The position numbers and the translations under genes were made by a program. From positions 1 through 51,425 of the IMG/VR virus record IMGVR_UViG_3300032222_000148: 51,425 nt of DNA; one strand, written 5' to 3'. Under the pieces are notes generated by a model, which was given only the letters and a program-made list of their open reading frames with translations, was not told the DNA's origin and ran no database searches. Shown piece by piece: positions 33,466 through 41,000 of the stretch. Source of the stretch: a virus. How positions within the stretch are numbered: the stretch's first letter is position 1; each line of letters opens with the position of its first letter.

Positions 33466-33497
33466 CAAATATAAGATTAAAATTTGGTATTTCCAAA
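33466..33497 (-). promoter_or_regulatory. Bacteroidota-type promoter (P3) of the helicase gene
   Basis: Minus strand: TTTG at 33494-33497 followed by GAAA, a spacer of 20 bases, then TATATTTG at 33466-33473; both elements fit the consensus fully. Four bases separate the -7 element from the ATG at 33461, so transcription would start at or next to the start codon. It lies within the 39-base gap after the exonuclease gene. Confidence 0.8.
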
Positions 33498-33500
33498 TTA

Positions 33501-34538
33501 TTATAAAACTAAATTACCAAATGATGACCTTAACCAGTCATTTACATCTCCCCAATTTTGTAGGATTTTATATTTCATACCAAACCCAATGAACTTCATT
33601 TTATCCAATGGTTCAATCGATTCATTAAATCTATCGTTTATTTTAAGTTTGGTAATCCCGCTAATATCCGGGTCTTCCAATTGCATTATCTGGAAGTTTC
33701 TTTCAATGATTTTTTTACTATCTAAAATAGTTTGAAAAACTTTGTATTCTCCTTTTTGTTCCTCTGCTAATCTCATCAGTTCATCCACTGTCAATCTAGC
33801 ATCAGTTTCTAATACAGGTAATCTTTTAAGAAGTGTTTTTAAACCACATCCTTTTACACCATCTATGTTATCGGATTTATCACCATCCATTACTCTATAC
33901 CATATAAAGTTTTCAGCGTGAACTCCGTATAATTCTTTTAATTTATTCTTATCAATTTTTTGTTTCTTTAATGGATTCCAAACGTGGATATTATCAGAAA
34001 CTAATTGTAAGAAATCTTTATCAGATGAAAGAATTAATGCTCCTTCATCTTCTTTGATAACTTGTTTAGCTAAATAACCGATTACATCATCTGCTTCAAT
34101 GTTATCATATATCATTGTAGTTATCGGCAATACTCCTAATATATTAGCCAATGAACTCAATTGCCTTCTCAAACTTACTTGCTCATCTTCTTCACTCATC
34201 ATATCATCATATTGACGATTGACTCTGAATTTAACTTTTCTATCCGCTTTGTAATTTGAGAATACTTCTTTTCTTTTTTGTGAACCTCCCTTACCATCAA
34301 ATATTACTACTACTCTAGTAGGGTTCTCCTGGCGTATAACTGCTCCCAATGATTTTAGGAATCCAACCATGCCACCTGTATGTTCTCCATCTTCGTTCAT
34401 TGTAGGATTTGTACTCCAACAACGGAAGAACATATTTAGTCCATCCACAAATAACACCTTAGAATTTCTAGTTCTAAGGTGTTTAGTGGTATGTTCCAAA
34501 TTTACTTCATCTAATAAATTCTTGTATTTGTTATTCAC
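33501..34538 (-). CDS. 5'-3' exonuclease/flap endonuclease (T4 RNase H-like)
   Basis: A 345-residue FEN-family nuclease. Metal ligands lie in VLFVDGLNMFFR (near residue 30), VVVIFDGKGGSQKRKE (near 97), IEADDVIGYLA (near 168), SSDKDFLQLV (near 190) and DGDKSDNIDGVKGCGLKT (near 238), the last including the helix-hairpin-helix. It removes RNA primers and flaps on the lagging strand. It starts with GTG at 34538 in a TAGTG junction with the stop codon of the recombinase gene, which explains the rare start. No polymerase domain is attached. Confidence 0.94.
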   Translation of the reverse strand: MNNKYKNLLDEVNLEHTTKHLRTRNSKVLFVDGLNMFFRCWSTNPTMNEDGEHTGGMVGFLKSLGAVIRQENPTRVVVIFDGKGGSQKRKEVFSNYKADRKVKFRVNRQYDDMMSEEDEQVSLRRQLSSLANILGVLPITTMIYDNIEADDVIGYLAKQVIKEDEGALILSSDKDFLQLVSDNIHVWNPLKKQKIDKNKLKELYGVHAENFIWYRVMDGDKSDNIDGVKGCGLKTLLKRLPVLETDARLTVDELMRLAEEQKGEYKVFQTILDSKKIIERNFQIMQLEDPDISGITKLKINDRFNESIEPLDKMKFIGFGMKYKILQNWGDVNDWLRSSFGNLVL

Positions 34539-35656
34539 TATTCTACTTCGTTTGGTAAATTTGTATCAACTTCCATTGCTTCAATATCGTATGTATCCTT
34601 TTTATATTGAAGAATAGTCGTCTCACAAATCTTTTTATAAATTTGGTCTCTTAACTCAGGTTTTTGTTGCATCATTATAATGAAATCCTTTGATTGGAAT
34701 TTAACAACTTCACCGGTATCAGTATCTACATACTCATACCAAGCTCCACCCTGTTTAACTAACTTATTATCTTTCAATACAGTTAGCCAGCTACCATAGT
34801 TATCGATACCTCTATCGAAATAGATTTCAAAATCTGCTGAACGAAGTGGTGGCCCTAATCGGTTCTTAACCACTTGTGCTCTTACTGAGATTCCTACTAC
34901 TTTATCCGTTCCGCCAATTTTAGTTTTGATTTGACCAACGTTCTTCAATCTTAAACGAACTGATGCGTGGAAAGCCAAAGCCTTACCACCACTCGTTGTC
35001 CAAGGGTCACCGAACATTACTCCTAACTTTTGTCTTAATTGGTTTGTGAAGATAACTGCAATTTTCTGTCTACCAATTACATTGGTAATCTTTCTCATTG
35101 CTTTGGATATGATAATAGCTTTATCGGTTGCATAACCGTCTTTATCATAATCCGATTCCATCTCTTTCTTAGTAGAAGCCGCCGCAACGGAATCCACAAC
35201 GATTGTTACTAACTTATCTTTTTCAGATGTTCTAACTTTCTCAATGATTGTTTCAATCGTTTCGAAAATATCCTCAACTGTATCTACACTCACATATAGA
35301 AGTTTGGATACATCTACTCCAATTGCATCAAAGAACTCTCTACTTACCGCAGTTTCAGTATCAATCAATACTGCAACTCCACCTTGTTTTTGAGTTTCCG
35401 CTAAGATGTGGGCAGAGAGTAATGATTTACCACTCTGCTCCAAACCTGTGATTTCAGTAATTCTACCGACAGGTATTCCACCATACGGGCGATTAGAAAT
35501 AGCAACGTCCATCATAGCTGCTCCGGTTGAAATCCACCCATTTACATTGGTTGGTGCTCCATCGGAATCATCATCTAAGAAGAAAGCGATTTTTTGGTCT
35601 TTGTTTTTCTTGTTCAGACTATCGACCAGAATATCTGCTAAATCAGTTTTTGCCAT
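34538..35656 (-). CDS. Recombinase, UvsX/RecA-like
   Basis: A 372-residue RecA-fold ATPase. Walker A GLEQSGKS lies at residues 71-78, the catalytic Glu region in VLIDTETAVS near residue 99, Walker B TIVVDSVAA near residue 150, and the signature NQLRQKLGVMFGDPWTTSGGKALAFHASVRLRL near residue 205. The C-terminal 80 residues are acidic, as in UvsX. It forms filaments on single-stranded DNA for strand exchange and recombination-dependent replication. It lies 16 bases after the SSB gene and is probably on the same transcript as SSB, from the promoter at 36624-36655. Confidence 0.94.
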   Translation of the reverse strand: MAKTDLADILVDSLNKKNKDQKIAFFLDDDSDGAPTNVNGWISTGAAMMDVAISNRPYGGIPVGRITEITGLEQSGKSLLSAHILAETQKQGGVAVLIDTETAVSREFFDAIGVDVSKLLYVSVDTVEDIFETIETIIEKVRTSEKDKLVTIVVDSVAAASTKKEMESDYDKDGYATDKAIIISKAMRKITNVIGRQKIAVIFTNQLRQKLGVMFGDPWTTSGGKALAFHASVRLRLKNVGQIKTKIGGTDKVVGISVRAQVVKNRLGPPLRSADFEIYFDRGIDNYGSWLTVLKDNKLVKQGGAWYEYVDTDTGEVVKFQSKDFIIMMQQKPELRDQIYKKICETTILQYKKDTYDIEAMEVDTNLPNEVE

Positions 35657-35672
35657 AATTTATAACTTGTTA

Positions 35673-36548
35673 TTATTTGAATAAATCTTCGAATGCATCC
35701 GCAACTTGTTGAGTTGTTTTGGATACAGGAGTTGATGGTGTTTCATCCCAAGGCAACTCTTGTTGAGTAGCCGATTGTGGAATCTCATCATCTAATTGGT
35801 GAGGCTTTGTATCGAAATCAAATGAATCACTCACACTCTTTTCTGTTTTAGCCACAAGTGTTTCTTGTGTAGCAGATTGTGCTCCTTCATCAGTTGTGTT
35901 TCCAGCTAACCAATTTTCTAAGATTTTCTTCAACTCATCATATGACAATTCTGAGTAGATAGTGGTGATTTCTTTTTCGTTACCAATCAACTCACTAATC
36001 TTAGAATCATTCTCATGCAACTTAGTAGTTGTAGGTTTAACTCTGATAGTAGTAGTTGGGTAAGATGCTCCACCTTCCGCAGCTGCGTAATCTACAACGA
36101 TGTCTCTACCATTAATTGGGTCGGATAAATCGCCGTAATCTGGGTCAGCAAAGTAACCCAATAATTCTTGATAAACTGTTTTACCAAATCCCCAAAACTT
36201 AACACCTTCACTTTCCTGACCTCTTACGATTACGGGAACAAAAGTTCTCAATTTTGGCTCCATTTTCTTAGCTTCGCGGTAATCATCCTTTCCACCCATT
36301 CTCTTAAGTTTTTCTGCAAACTCTACGATAGGGTCAGGTCTTCCGAATGAAGCTGGTGATAAATAGGATTTGTTGTTGATGTTGTAGTGAAAATACAATT
36401 CAATAAAAGGAATATCCTTGTTGAATTTGTAAGGTACTAAACGGATTTGGTGTTTACCAACTGTTGGCTTCCATAGTGAGTCAGCCGTTTTCTGTGTGCC
36501 CTGAAGTTTGTTCAGACGGGCTCTGATTGCATCAATGTTTGTTGACAT
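35673..36548 (-). CDS. Single-stranded DNA-binding protein, gp32-like
   Basis: A 291-residue protein with the gp32 layout: a basic N-terminal segment for cooperative binding (IDAIRARLNKLQGTQ), a core with aromatic and basic strands (HQIRLVPYKFNKDIPFIELYFHYNINNKSYLSPASF) and a long acidic, disordered C-terminal tail (from about residue 215) ending DAFEDLFK. The four zinc ligands of T4 gp32 are absent, as in some other T4-like SSBs. It coats single-stranded DNA and recruits replication and recombination proteins. Its leader contains a hairpin at 36582-36620 that could serve autoregulation. Confidence 0.85.
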   Translation of the reverse strand: MSTNIDAIRARLNKLQGTQKTADSLWKPTVGKHQIRLVPYKFNKDIPFIELYFHYNINNKSYLSPASFGRPDPIVEFAEKLKRMGGKDDYREAKKMEPKLRTFVPVIVRGQESEGVKFWGFGKTVYQELLGYFADPDYGDLSDPINGRDIVVDYAAAEGGASYPTTTIRVKPTTTKLHENDSKISELIGNEKEITTIYSELSYDELKKILENWLAGNTTDEGAQSATQETLVAKTEKSVSDSFDFDTKPHQLDDEIPQSATQQELPWDETPSTPVSKTTQQVADAFEDLFK

Positions 36549-36581
36549 ACTTTATTTGTTTTATGGTTTAAAAATTAAGTT

Positions 36582-36620
36582 TAAGTTTATAGATATAAAT
36601 ATCTACAAGTAATAAACTTA
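36582..36620 (-). promoter_or_regulatory. 5'-terminal hairpin in the SSB mRNA leader
   Basis: TAAGTTTAT at 36582-36590 pairs perfectly with ATAAACTTA at 36612-36620, and inside it AGATAT (36591-36596) can pair with ATATCT (36599-36604). The outer arm begins about where transcription from the -7 element at 36624-36631 should start, so the hairpin would form the 5' end of the SSB message, followed by a roughly 30-base A/U-rich single-stranded leader. T4 gene 32 uses a leader structure plus unstructured RNA for translational autoregulation; the same role here is an inference. Confidence 0.45.
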
Positions 36621-36623
36621 GAA

Positions 36624-36655
36624 CAAAGATACACTATTATATCGAATATTCCAAG
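36624..36655 (-). promoter_or_regulatory. Bacteroidota-type promoter (P4) of the SSB gene
   Basis: Minus strand: CTTG at 36652-36655 followed by GAATA, 20 bases of spacer, then TATCTTTG at 36624-36631, a full match to TAnnTTTG. It lies in the 127-base gap 36549-36675, which also contains the SSB leader hairpin. It probably drives SSB, the UvsX-like recombinase and the exonuclease. Confidence 0.78.
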
Positions 36656-36675
36656 CTTTTTTAAATATTTTTTTA

Positions 36676-36969
36676 CTAAAATATTTCTTCTTCTAACTCT
36701 TTGATAGTCAGTTCATTACACTCCTTATTATCCTTACATTTTTTGTAAGCATCGTATAATTTCTTATGACGGTTAATTCTTTGAAGAACATACCACCCAT
36801 CATCATTTGTGGTGTAAATAGATTCCCATAGAGTTAAATTCTCTGAGTATGGGTGTGGTTGATTCTGTGCCCAATTTTTAGCAGCAGTAAAGCCTTTTGG
36901 GGTCGCAGGAAATTCTCCTTTAGGTGTAGGAGTAAAAAATGAGATTAGTTTTCGTAGTAAGTTTTTCAT
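36676..36969 (-). CDS. Hypothetical protein, 97 residues
   Basis: A 97-residue protein with a short hydrophobic, basic N-terminus (MKNLLRKLISFFTPTPKG) too short for a clear membrane segment, a Trp/Pro-rich middle and a helical, charged C-terminus (KECNELTIKELEEEIF). No family recognised. It is preceded by its own promoter at 37007-37037 and an atypically C-rich leader, and followed by the SSB promoter region, so it forms a single-gene transcription unit. Early host-interaction proteins of phages often have this arrangement, but no function can be assigned. Confidence 0.75.
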   Translation of the reverse strand: MKNLLRKLISFFTPTPKGEFPATPKGFTAAKNWAQNQPHPYSENLTLWESIYTTNDDGWYVLQRINRHKKLYDAYKKCKDNKECNELTIKELEEEIF

Positions 36970-37006
36970 GAAACGGAAGGAGTTGGGATTCCCCTATAAA
37001 TATATA

Positions 37007-37037
37007 CAAATATACAAAAACAATTACTTTATCCAAC
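37007..37037 (-). promoter_or_regulatory. Bacteroidota-type promoter (P5) of the 97-residue protein gene
   Basis: Minus strand: GTTG at 37034-37037 followed by GATAA, a spacer of 19 bases, then TATATTTG at 37007-37014. The -33 element has one mismatch to TTTG and lies inside the 3' end of the DUF454 gene. A second similar sequence (TATATTTA) lies just downstream, so the exact -7 element is less certain than in the other promoters. Confidence 0.6.
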
Positions 37038-37434
37038 CTATTTTTTTACCTTCTTTTTTTCTTCTTTCCCACTCTTCTTCTGAACCTGGAAATCTCCATG
37101 CCCACACTATCCAAAACAACATAAATCCTCCTATACCAATTAAGGCAACTGGCTTATGTAATGTAAATAATAGAATTGTATAACTGATAATCATAGTGAT
37201 GACCATTATCCATTTAACCTTTGTTGGATAGATACTCTTCTCTTCCCAACGAATTAAATAAGGTGAGAACTTAGGATGAGTGTGCAACCAATGATTTAAC
37301 TTTGGTGAACTCTTAGCGAACGCCCATGCCGCTAATATAACGAATGTGGTCATTGGTACACCGGGTACAATTGCTCCAATATAAGCACACCCTACAAAAA
37401 ATAGCCCTAAGGCTCTCCATAACCAAATTTTCAT
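37024..37434 (-). CDS. DUF454 (YbaN-like) inner-membrane protein
   Basis: A 136-residue protein with the family pattern: LFFVGCAYIGAIVPGVPMTTFVILAAWAFAKSSPKLNHWLHTHPKFSPYLIRWEEKS is split over the first half, with a proline- and glycine-containing hydrophobic region (about residues 5-40), the conserved FAKSSPKLNHWL helix and a soluble turn. A second pair of membrane segments follows (about residues 76-110). The C-terminus is positively charged (ERRKKEGKKIGWIK). Function of DUF454 is unknown. It is more common in bacterial genomes than in phages, so it may have been taken from a host. It lies after a 57-residue gene. Confidence 0.85.
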   Translation of the reverse strand: MKIWLWRALGLFFVGCAYIGAIVPGVPMTTFVILAAWAFAKSSPKLNHWLHTHPKFSPYLIRWEEKSIYPTKVKWIMVITMIISYTILLFTLHKPVALIGIGGFMLFWIVWAWRFPGSEEEWERRKKEGKKIGWIK

Positions 37435-37435
37435 T

Positions 37436-37609
37436 TTACTTTGTTTTATCTTTGATATATTCTCTTACCATTTCATCTAAATAATCGATTGACTCCGAAT
37501 CCCCTGTCCATCCTTCATACTTCATATAGTATTCAATTAACTTAGGATTCTCTGCTAATCTTTCTTTTAGTTCACTTAGTTTAGGTATGTATATGTTTAT
37601 ATAAGTCAT
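37436..37609 (-). CDS. Small hypothetical protein, 57 residues
   Basis: A short open frame from the ATG at 37609 to the TAA at 37436-37438, encoding a helical, charged protein that begins MTYINIYIPKLSELKERL and ends EYIKDKTK. It fills the whole interval between two well-supported genes: its ATG forms a TAATG junction with the stop of the gene upstream, and the DUF454 ATG follows its stop by one base. This tight fit is the main evidence that it is real. Function unknown. Confidence 0.7.
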   Translation of the reverse strand: MTYINIYIPKLSELKERLAENPKLIEYYMKYEGWTGDSESIDYLDEMVREYIKDKTK

Positions 37610-37965
37610 TACTTAGCCCACTTTCCTCTGCTAACTAATTGTGCAATGATTCCATATACAGATAAATCTTGATAAGTATCATCGATTGCTTCTCCTACAT
37701 TATCCTGCTTTCCTAATACCACCAATTGTTTCAATCTCTGAATCTTATCGTTCATTCTGAACCACAATCCTGTTTGAGATAATTTTCTTTCCTCTTCGGT
37801 AGCTAATGATGTTCCTACGGATATATTACCTGGTCCGTAATTGGATTGTTTTAAACAGAAGGTTTCATATCCTTCTATCATAATCTTTTTGTATTCCGCT
37901 GTCGTTTCCGGATACTCCTGCTCTATTTGAGCCACCACTTCTGGATTTTTATAGTTGATTGTCAT
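37609..37965 (-). CDS. Nucleotide-modification-associated domain 1 (DUF1599-like) protein
   Basis: A 118-residue helical protein. KQSNYGPGNI near residue 38, LWFRMNDKIQRLKQL near residue 67 and GEAIDDTYQDLSVYGII near residue 91 match the order and spacing of the Nmad1/DUF1599 family (K-x-x-x-YG, R-x-x-DKxxRL, D-T-x-x-DLxxY). The acidic and basic residues resemble those of all-alpha NTP pyrophosphatases. The family often accompanies modified-base genes in phages; the exact reaction is not settled. It is the first gene of a three-gene operon, with a strong promoter at 37985-38016. Confidence 0.8.
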   Translation of the reverse strand: MTINYKNPEVVAQIEQEYPETTAEYKKIMIEGYETFCLKQSNYGPGNISVGTSLATEEERKLSQTGLWFRMNDKIQRLKQLVVLGKQDNVGEAIDDTYQDLSVYGIIAQLVSRGKWAK

Positions 37966-37984
37966 AACATTTGGTTTATAAGTG

Positions 37985-38016
37985 TAAAGATACTAATAAA
38001 ATTTTACATTTCCAAA
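37985..38016 (-). promoter_or_regulatory. Bacteroidota-type promoter (P6) of the Nmad1 operon
   Basis: Minus strand: TTTG at 38013-38016 followed by GAAATG, 20 bases of spacer, then TATCTTTA at 37985-37992 (one mismatch, at the final base). It occupies the 51-base gap after the giant multidomain gene and should drive the Nmad1-like gene, the 57-residue gene and DUF454. Confidence 0.75.
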
Positions 38017-41000
38017 TTATTTTATCTTTGGTTTTTCTTTGTGAATCTCAGATGGGTTTCGATTTGTAGGTCTAACTACGGTACAGTCACCCTGTTTTGA
38101 ATAGTTAAATCCAACATCATCTTTAATTTTCATATAGCAAGGATTTTCTACACCATCCAAGTTTTCAGATTGGCAGCTTACAGCCTTACCTTTACTTATA
38201 CCGAATTTTTGGTTAGAATTCTTAAAATTAGTATAATCTAAATCGTTATTATAAAGAACTTCGGAAATTTTTTGATTCTTATAATACAATTTCATTGTTT
38301 CTTCAAATCTTACCTTTTCTTCATCGTTCATACAATCTAGAACTCCATTATCCTTAAATTTTTCTAATACTGATGCAACTCTTCTCTCTGCCCAATCTTC
38401 GGCAGCTTTTACTTCTTCTTCGGTAGCGATTCCATTCTCTACCATCCATTTTTTATCATCTTCTAAAGCCGCCTTTTGTTCATTAACCTGCTCATCTGAT
38501 GGAGGAAAATCAGGAGGGGTTTGTTTTTCTGAATAAAATAAATCGTATGCTGATAACATTCTATTTCCCCTTCTTCTCGTCTCATTATTTTTGAACCTAC
38601 TCTGTCTCCATTTTTCATCACTTGTTCCAGCTGCACCTCCTTGCATTTTTACACTAATTCCACCAGAGAATTCTAATGATACCATAAGAAATTCTATATC
38701 AGTTTCATTTTCACTAATTTGATTTACAACCAATACATCAGCGGTTTTAAACGCTTCATCAGCTGGTAAATAAACTGAATTACCTTTTGATAGTAATTCC
38801 ATTGCAACTTTTATTTCTGCAAAATCAGCAATACCATCTCTGAAATCTTTACTATTAAACATATTGATTTGGAGCTCATCTAAAAGTTTTTGATATTCTT
38901 TTTGTTTTTCAGGATTTGATTCCACGTCATCTCCATCAAAATCTCTAAGTTTTTCAAAGGTTTCCATTACCTTTTGATTTTCAGGTAAATCCTTTTTATC
39001 TCCTAATAATTGTGTAAATTTATCAATCGATTTATCCAATATTTTTTTCCTAGCTTCATTTCTTCCTTCAGGTGTCGTAGTATCTCCAATATCAACTGTT
39101 TTAAATTTTCCACCTGTTTTTTTAGAAATTTCTGCTAATTCATCAATACTATCATTTTTACTTTTAATTTTGTTTACAAATAATGAAGCTTTTTCCTCTA
39201 ATTCTTCATCACTAAGGTTAGGATTACTTTGTTTAAGTTTTACCTTTGCTTGTTCAATTGTAGGAACTGATAATTTCTTATGAGTTTTTCCATTGAATAC
39301 AACTGTATTTTCATCAATTATTCCAATTTCAATTTCTTTTTCTTCTCCTATAATTTTAGCAGGCGTTGGGTCTTTTTTACCCACTGCTCCTTGTCCGGAT
39401 TTTCCAGTTGTTACCCCATATTTTTTACTCGCTCCATCCGCCCATTCTCTACTAGCTTTACCTGCTCCTAATTCTAGAACTTTAATATAGCCTTGTTGAG
39501 ACCAATCACCTTTCTTTTTCGAGGCAATATAAATTTTAACTTTTTTATCATTTACTATTTTAATATAATCCTTTGCAATGACCTGTTCTTCATCTGTTAA
39601 ATCTTCTCCTCCCGTTATCTTACCAACAATAGTAGATATTTGCTCTTTAAGATTATCATCTAAAATAGAATCTTTGTATTTAGGTTGATTCATTTGTTTA
39701 GCTGCTACATCTTTGTAATTTTTACCCGTTAATGGAGTTACATTAGTATCACTTTGAGCAGAATCTTCTCCCTCTTTATTAGAATCCAATTCATCGGCTT
39801 TTTCGGTTGCCTCCGGTTGGTCTTTAACATCAATCGGTGTTACTCTAGCGGTATCACCATTTGGTAATTTTTTTGTTACACTCTCTTCAAATAATAAACT
39901 TAAAAACTTGTCGTTTTCATTTTCAAATACTTCTCTAACTACACTTTCTGTTTTTACATATTGTGCAGGTCCATCAGGAGTATCTGAGTAATAATTTCCA
40001 CCTACTGGATATATTGCTCCACCTTCTTTTTTATTTGGTTCTTTTGGTGCAGGTAGTTCACCATCTTTAACATCCGCTTTTTTAGCTGCAATCCCCATAT
40101 CTTCAGCAAACTTATTCGCCATTGGAATCGCATCTTTAATATCCATATCGATTACCGTTGATTTCATCGGTATTGGATTATCTGGATTTTTAGCATTATG
40201 TGCTACAATTGCAGCCCATCTATGATGTCCATCAATTACATATCCATCTCTACTCACATATATTGGTGCAGTAATTTTTGGATGATTAGGGTCTTTCTCT
40301 AATGCTCCCATCATACCAATTACTTTACCACCAACTAAATCTTTTTGTGTTGCTTTTAATTTATCAGCAGGTACTTCTGTTTGTAATACTTTGATGTTCT
40401 TCTCTTTCAACATCTCTCTGAATACCGGCTCTGTATCTACTTCACCATCTTTATCCGTTTCCATTCCGGCTGCTCTACTACCTTCCACTGCCTTTCCTTT
40501 GAATTGAGGCATTTCTTCTCTAGGTATTCCCTTATTATCATCACAATATAAGTTAGTTCCAGGAATAGTAATATCACATAAGTTGATGTCAGGTACAGGT
40601 TCTCCTTTAGCCTTTGCATCATCTAACATTTTACTAATCTTACTTATATCAGTATTGAATTGGTTTAAATCGTTTGGAGAAATTCCATCTAATGCTTTAC
40701 CATCTTTACTGAATGTTTCTTTATCAGCTTCCGGCATTTCTTCCGCTACTTTTTGAGGCTCTACTTGCTTAGTTTCAGTTTTTCTATCTGAGCCACCTTT
40801 CATCATTTTATCAACCAATTCAACGTGGCTTTCACCTGCAATTACAATTGGTATCTTACCCTTTGCTACTAATTCTTTTCTCTTTTCTATAATATTCTCA
40901 TCCCTTATATCATTAAACGCAACTTGAATATCATTTATTTTTGTTTCCTTATCTCCATTATCTTCTGGAAATGCTAATCTGAATAATGTTCCTCTATCAC

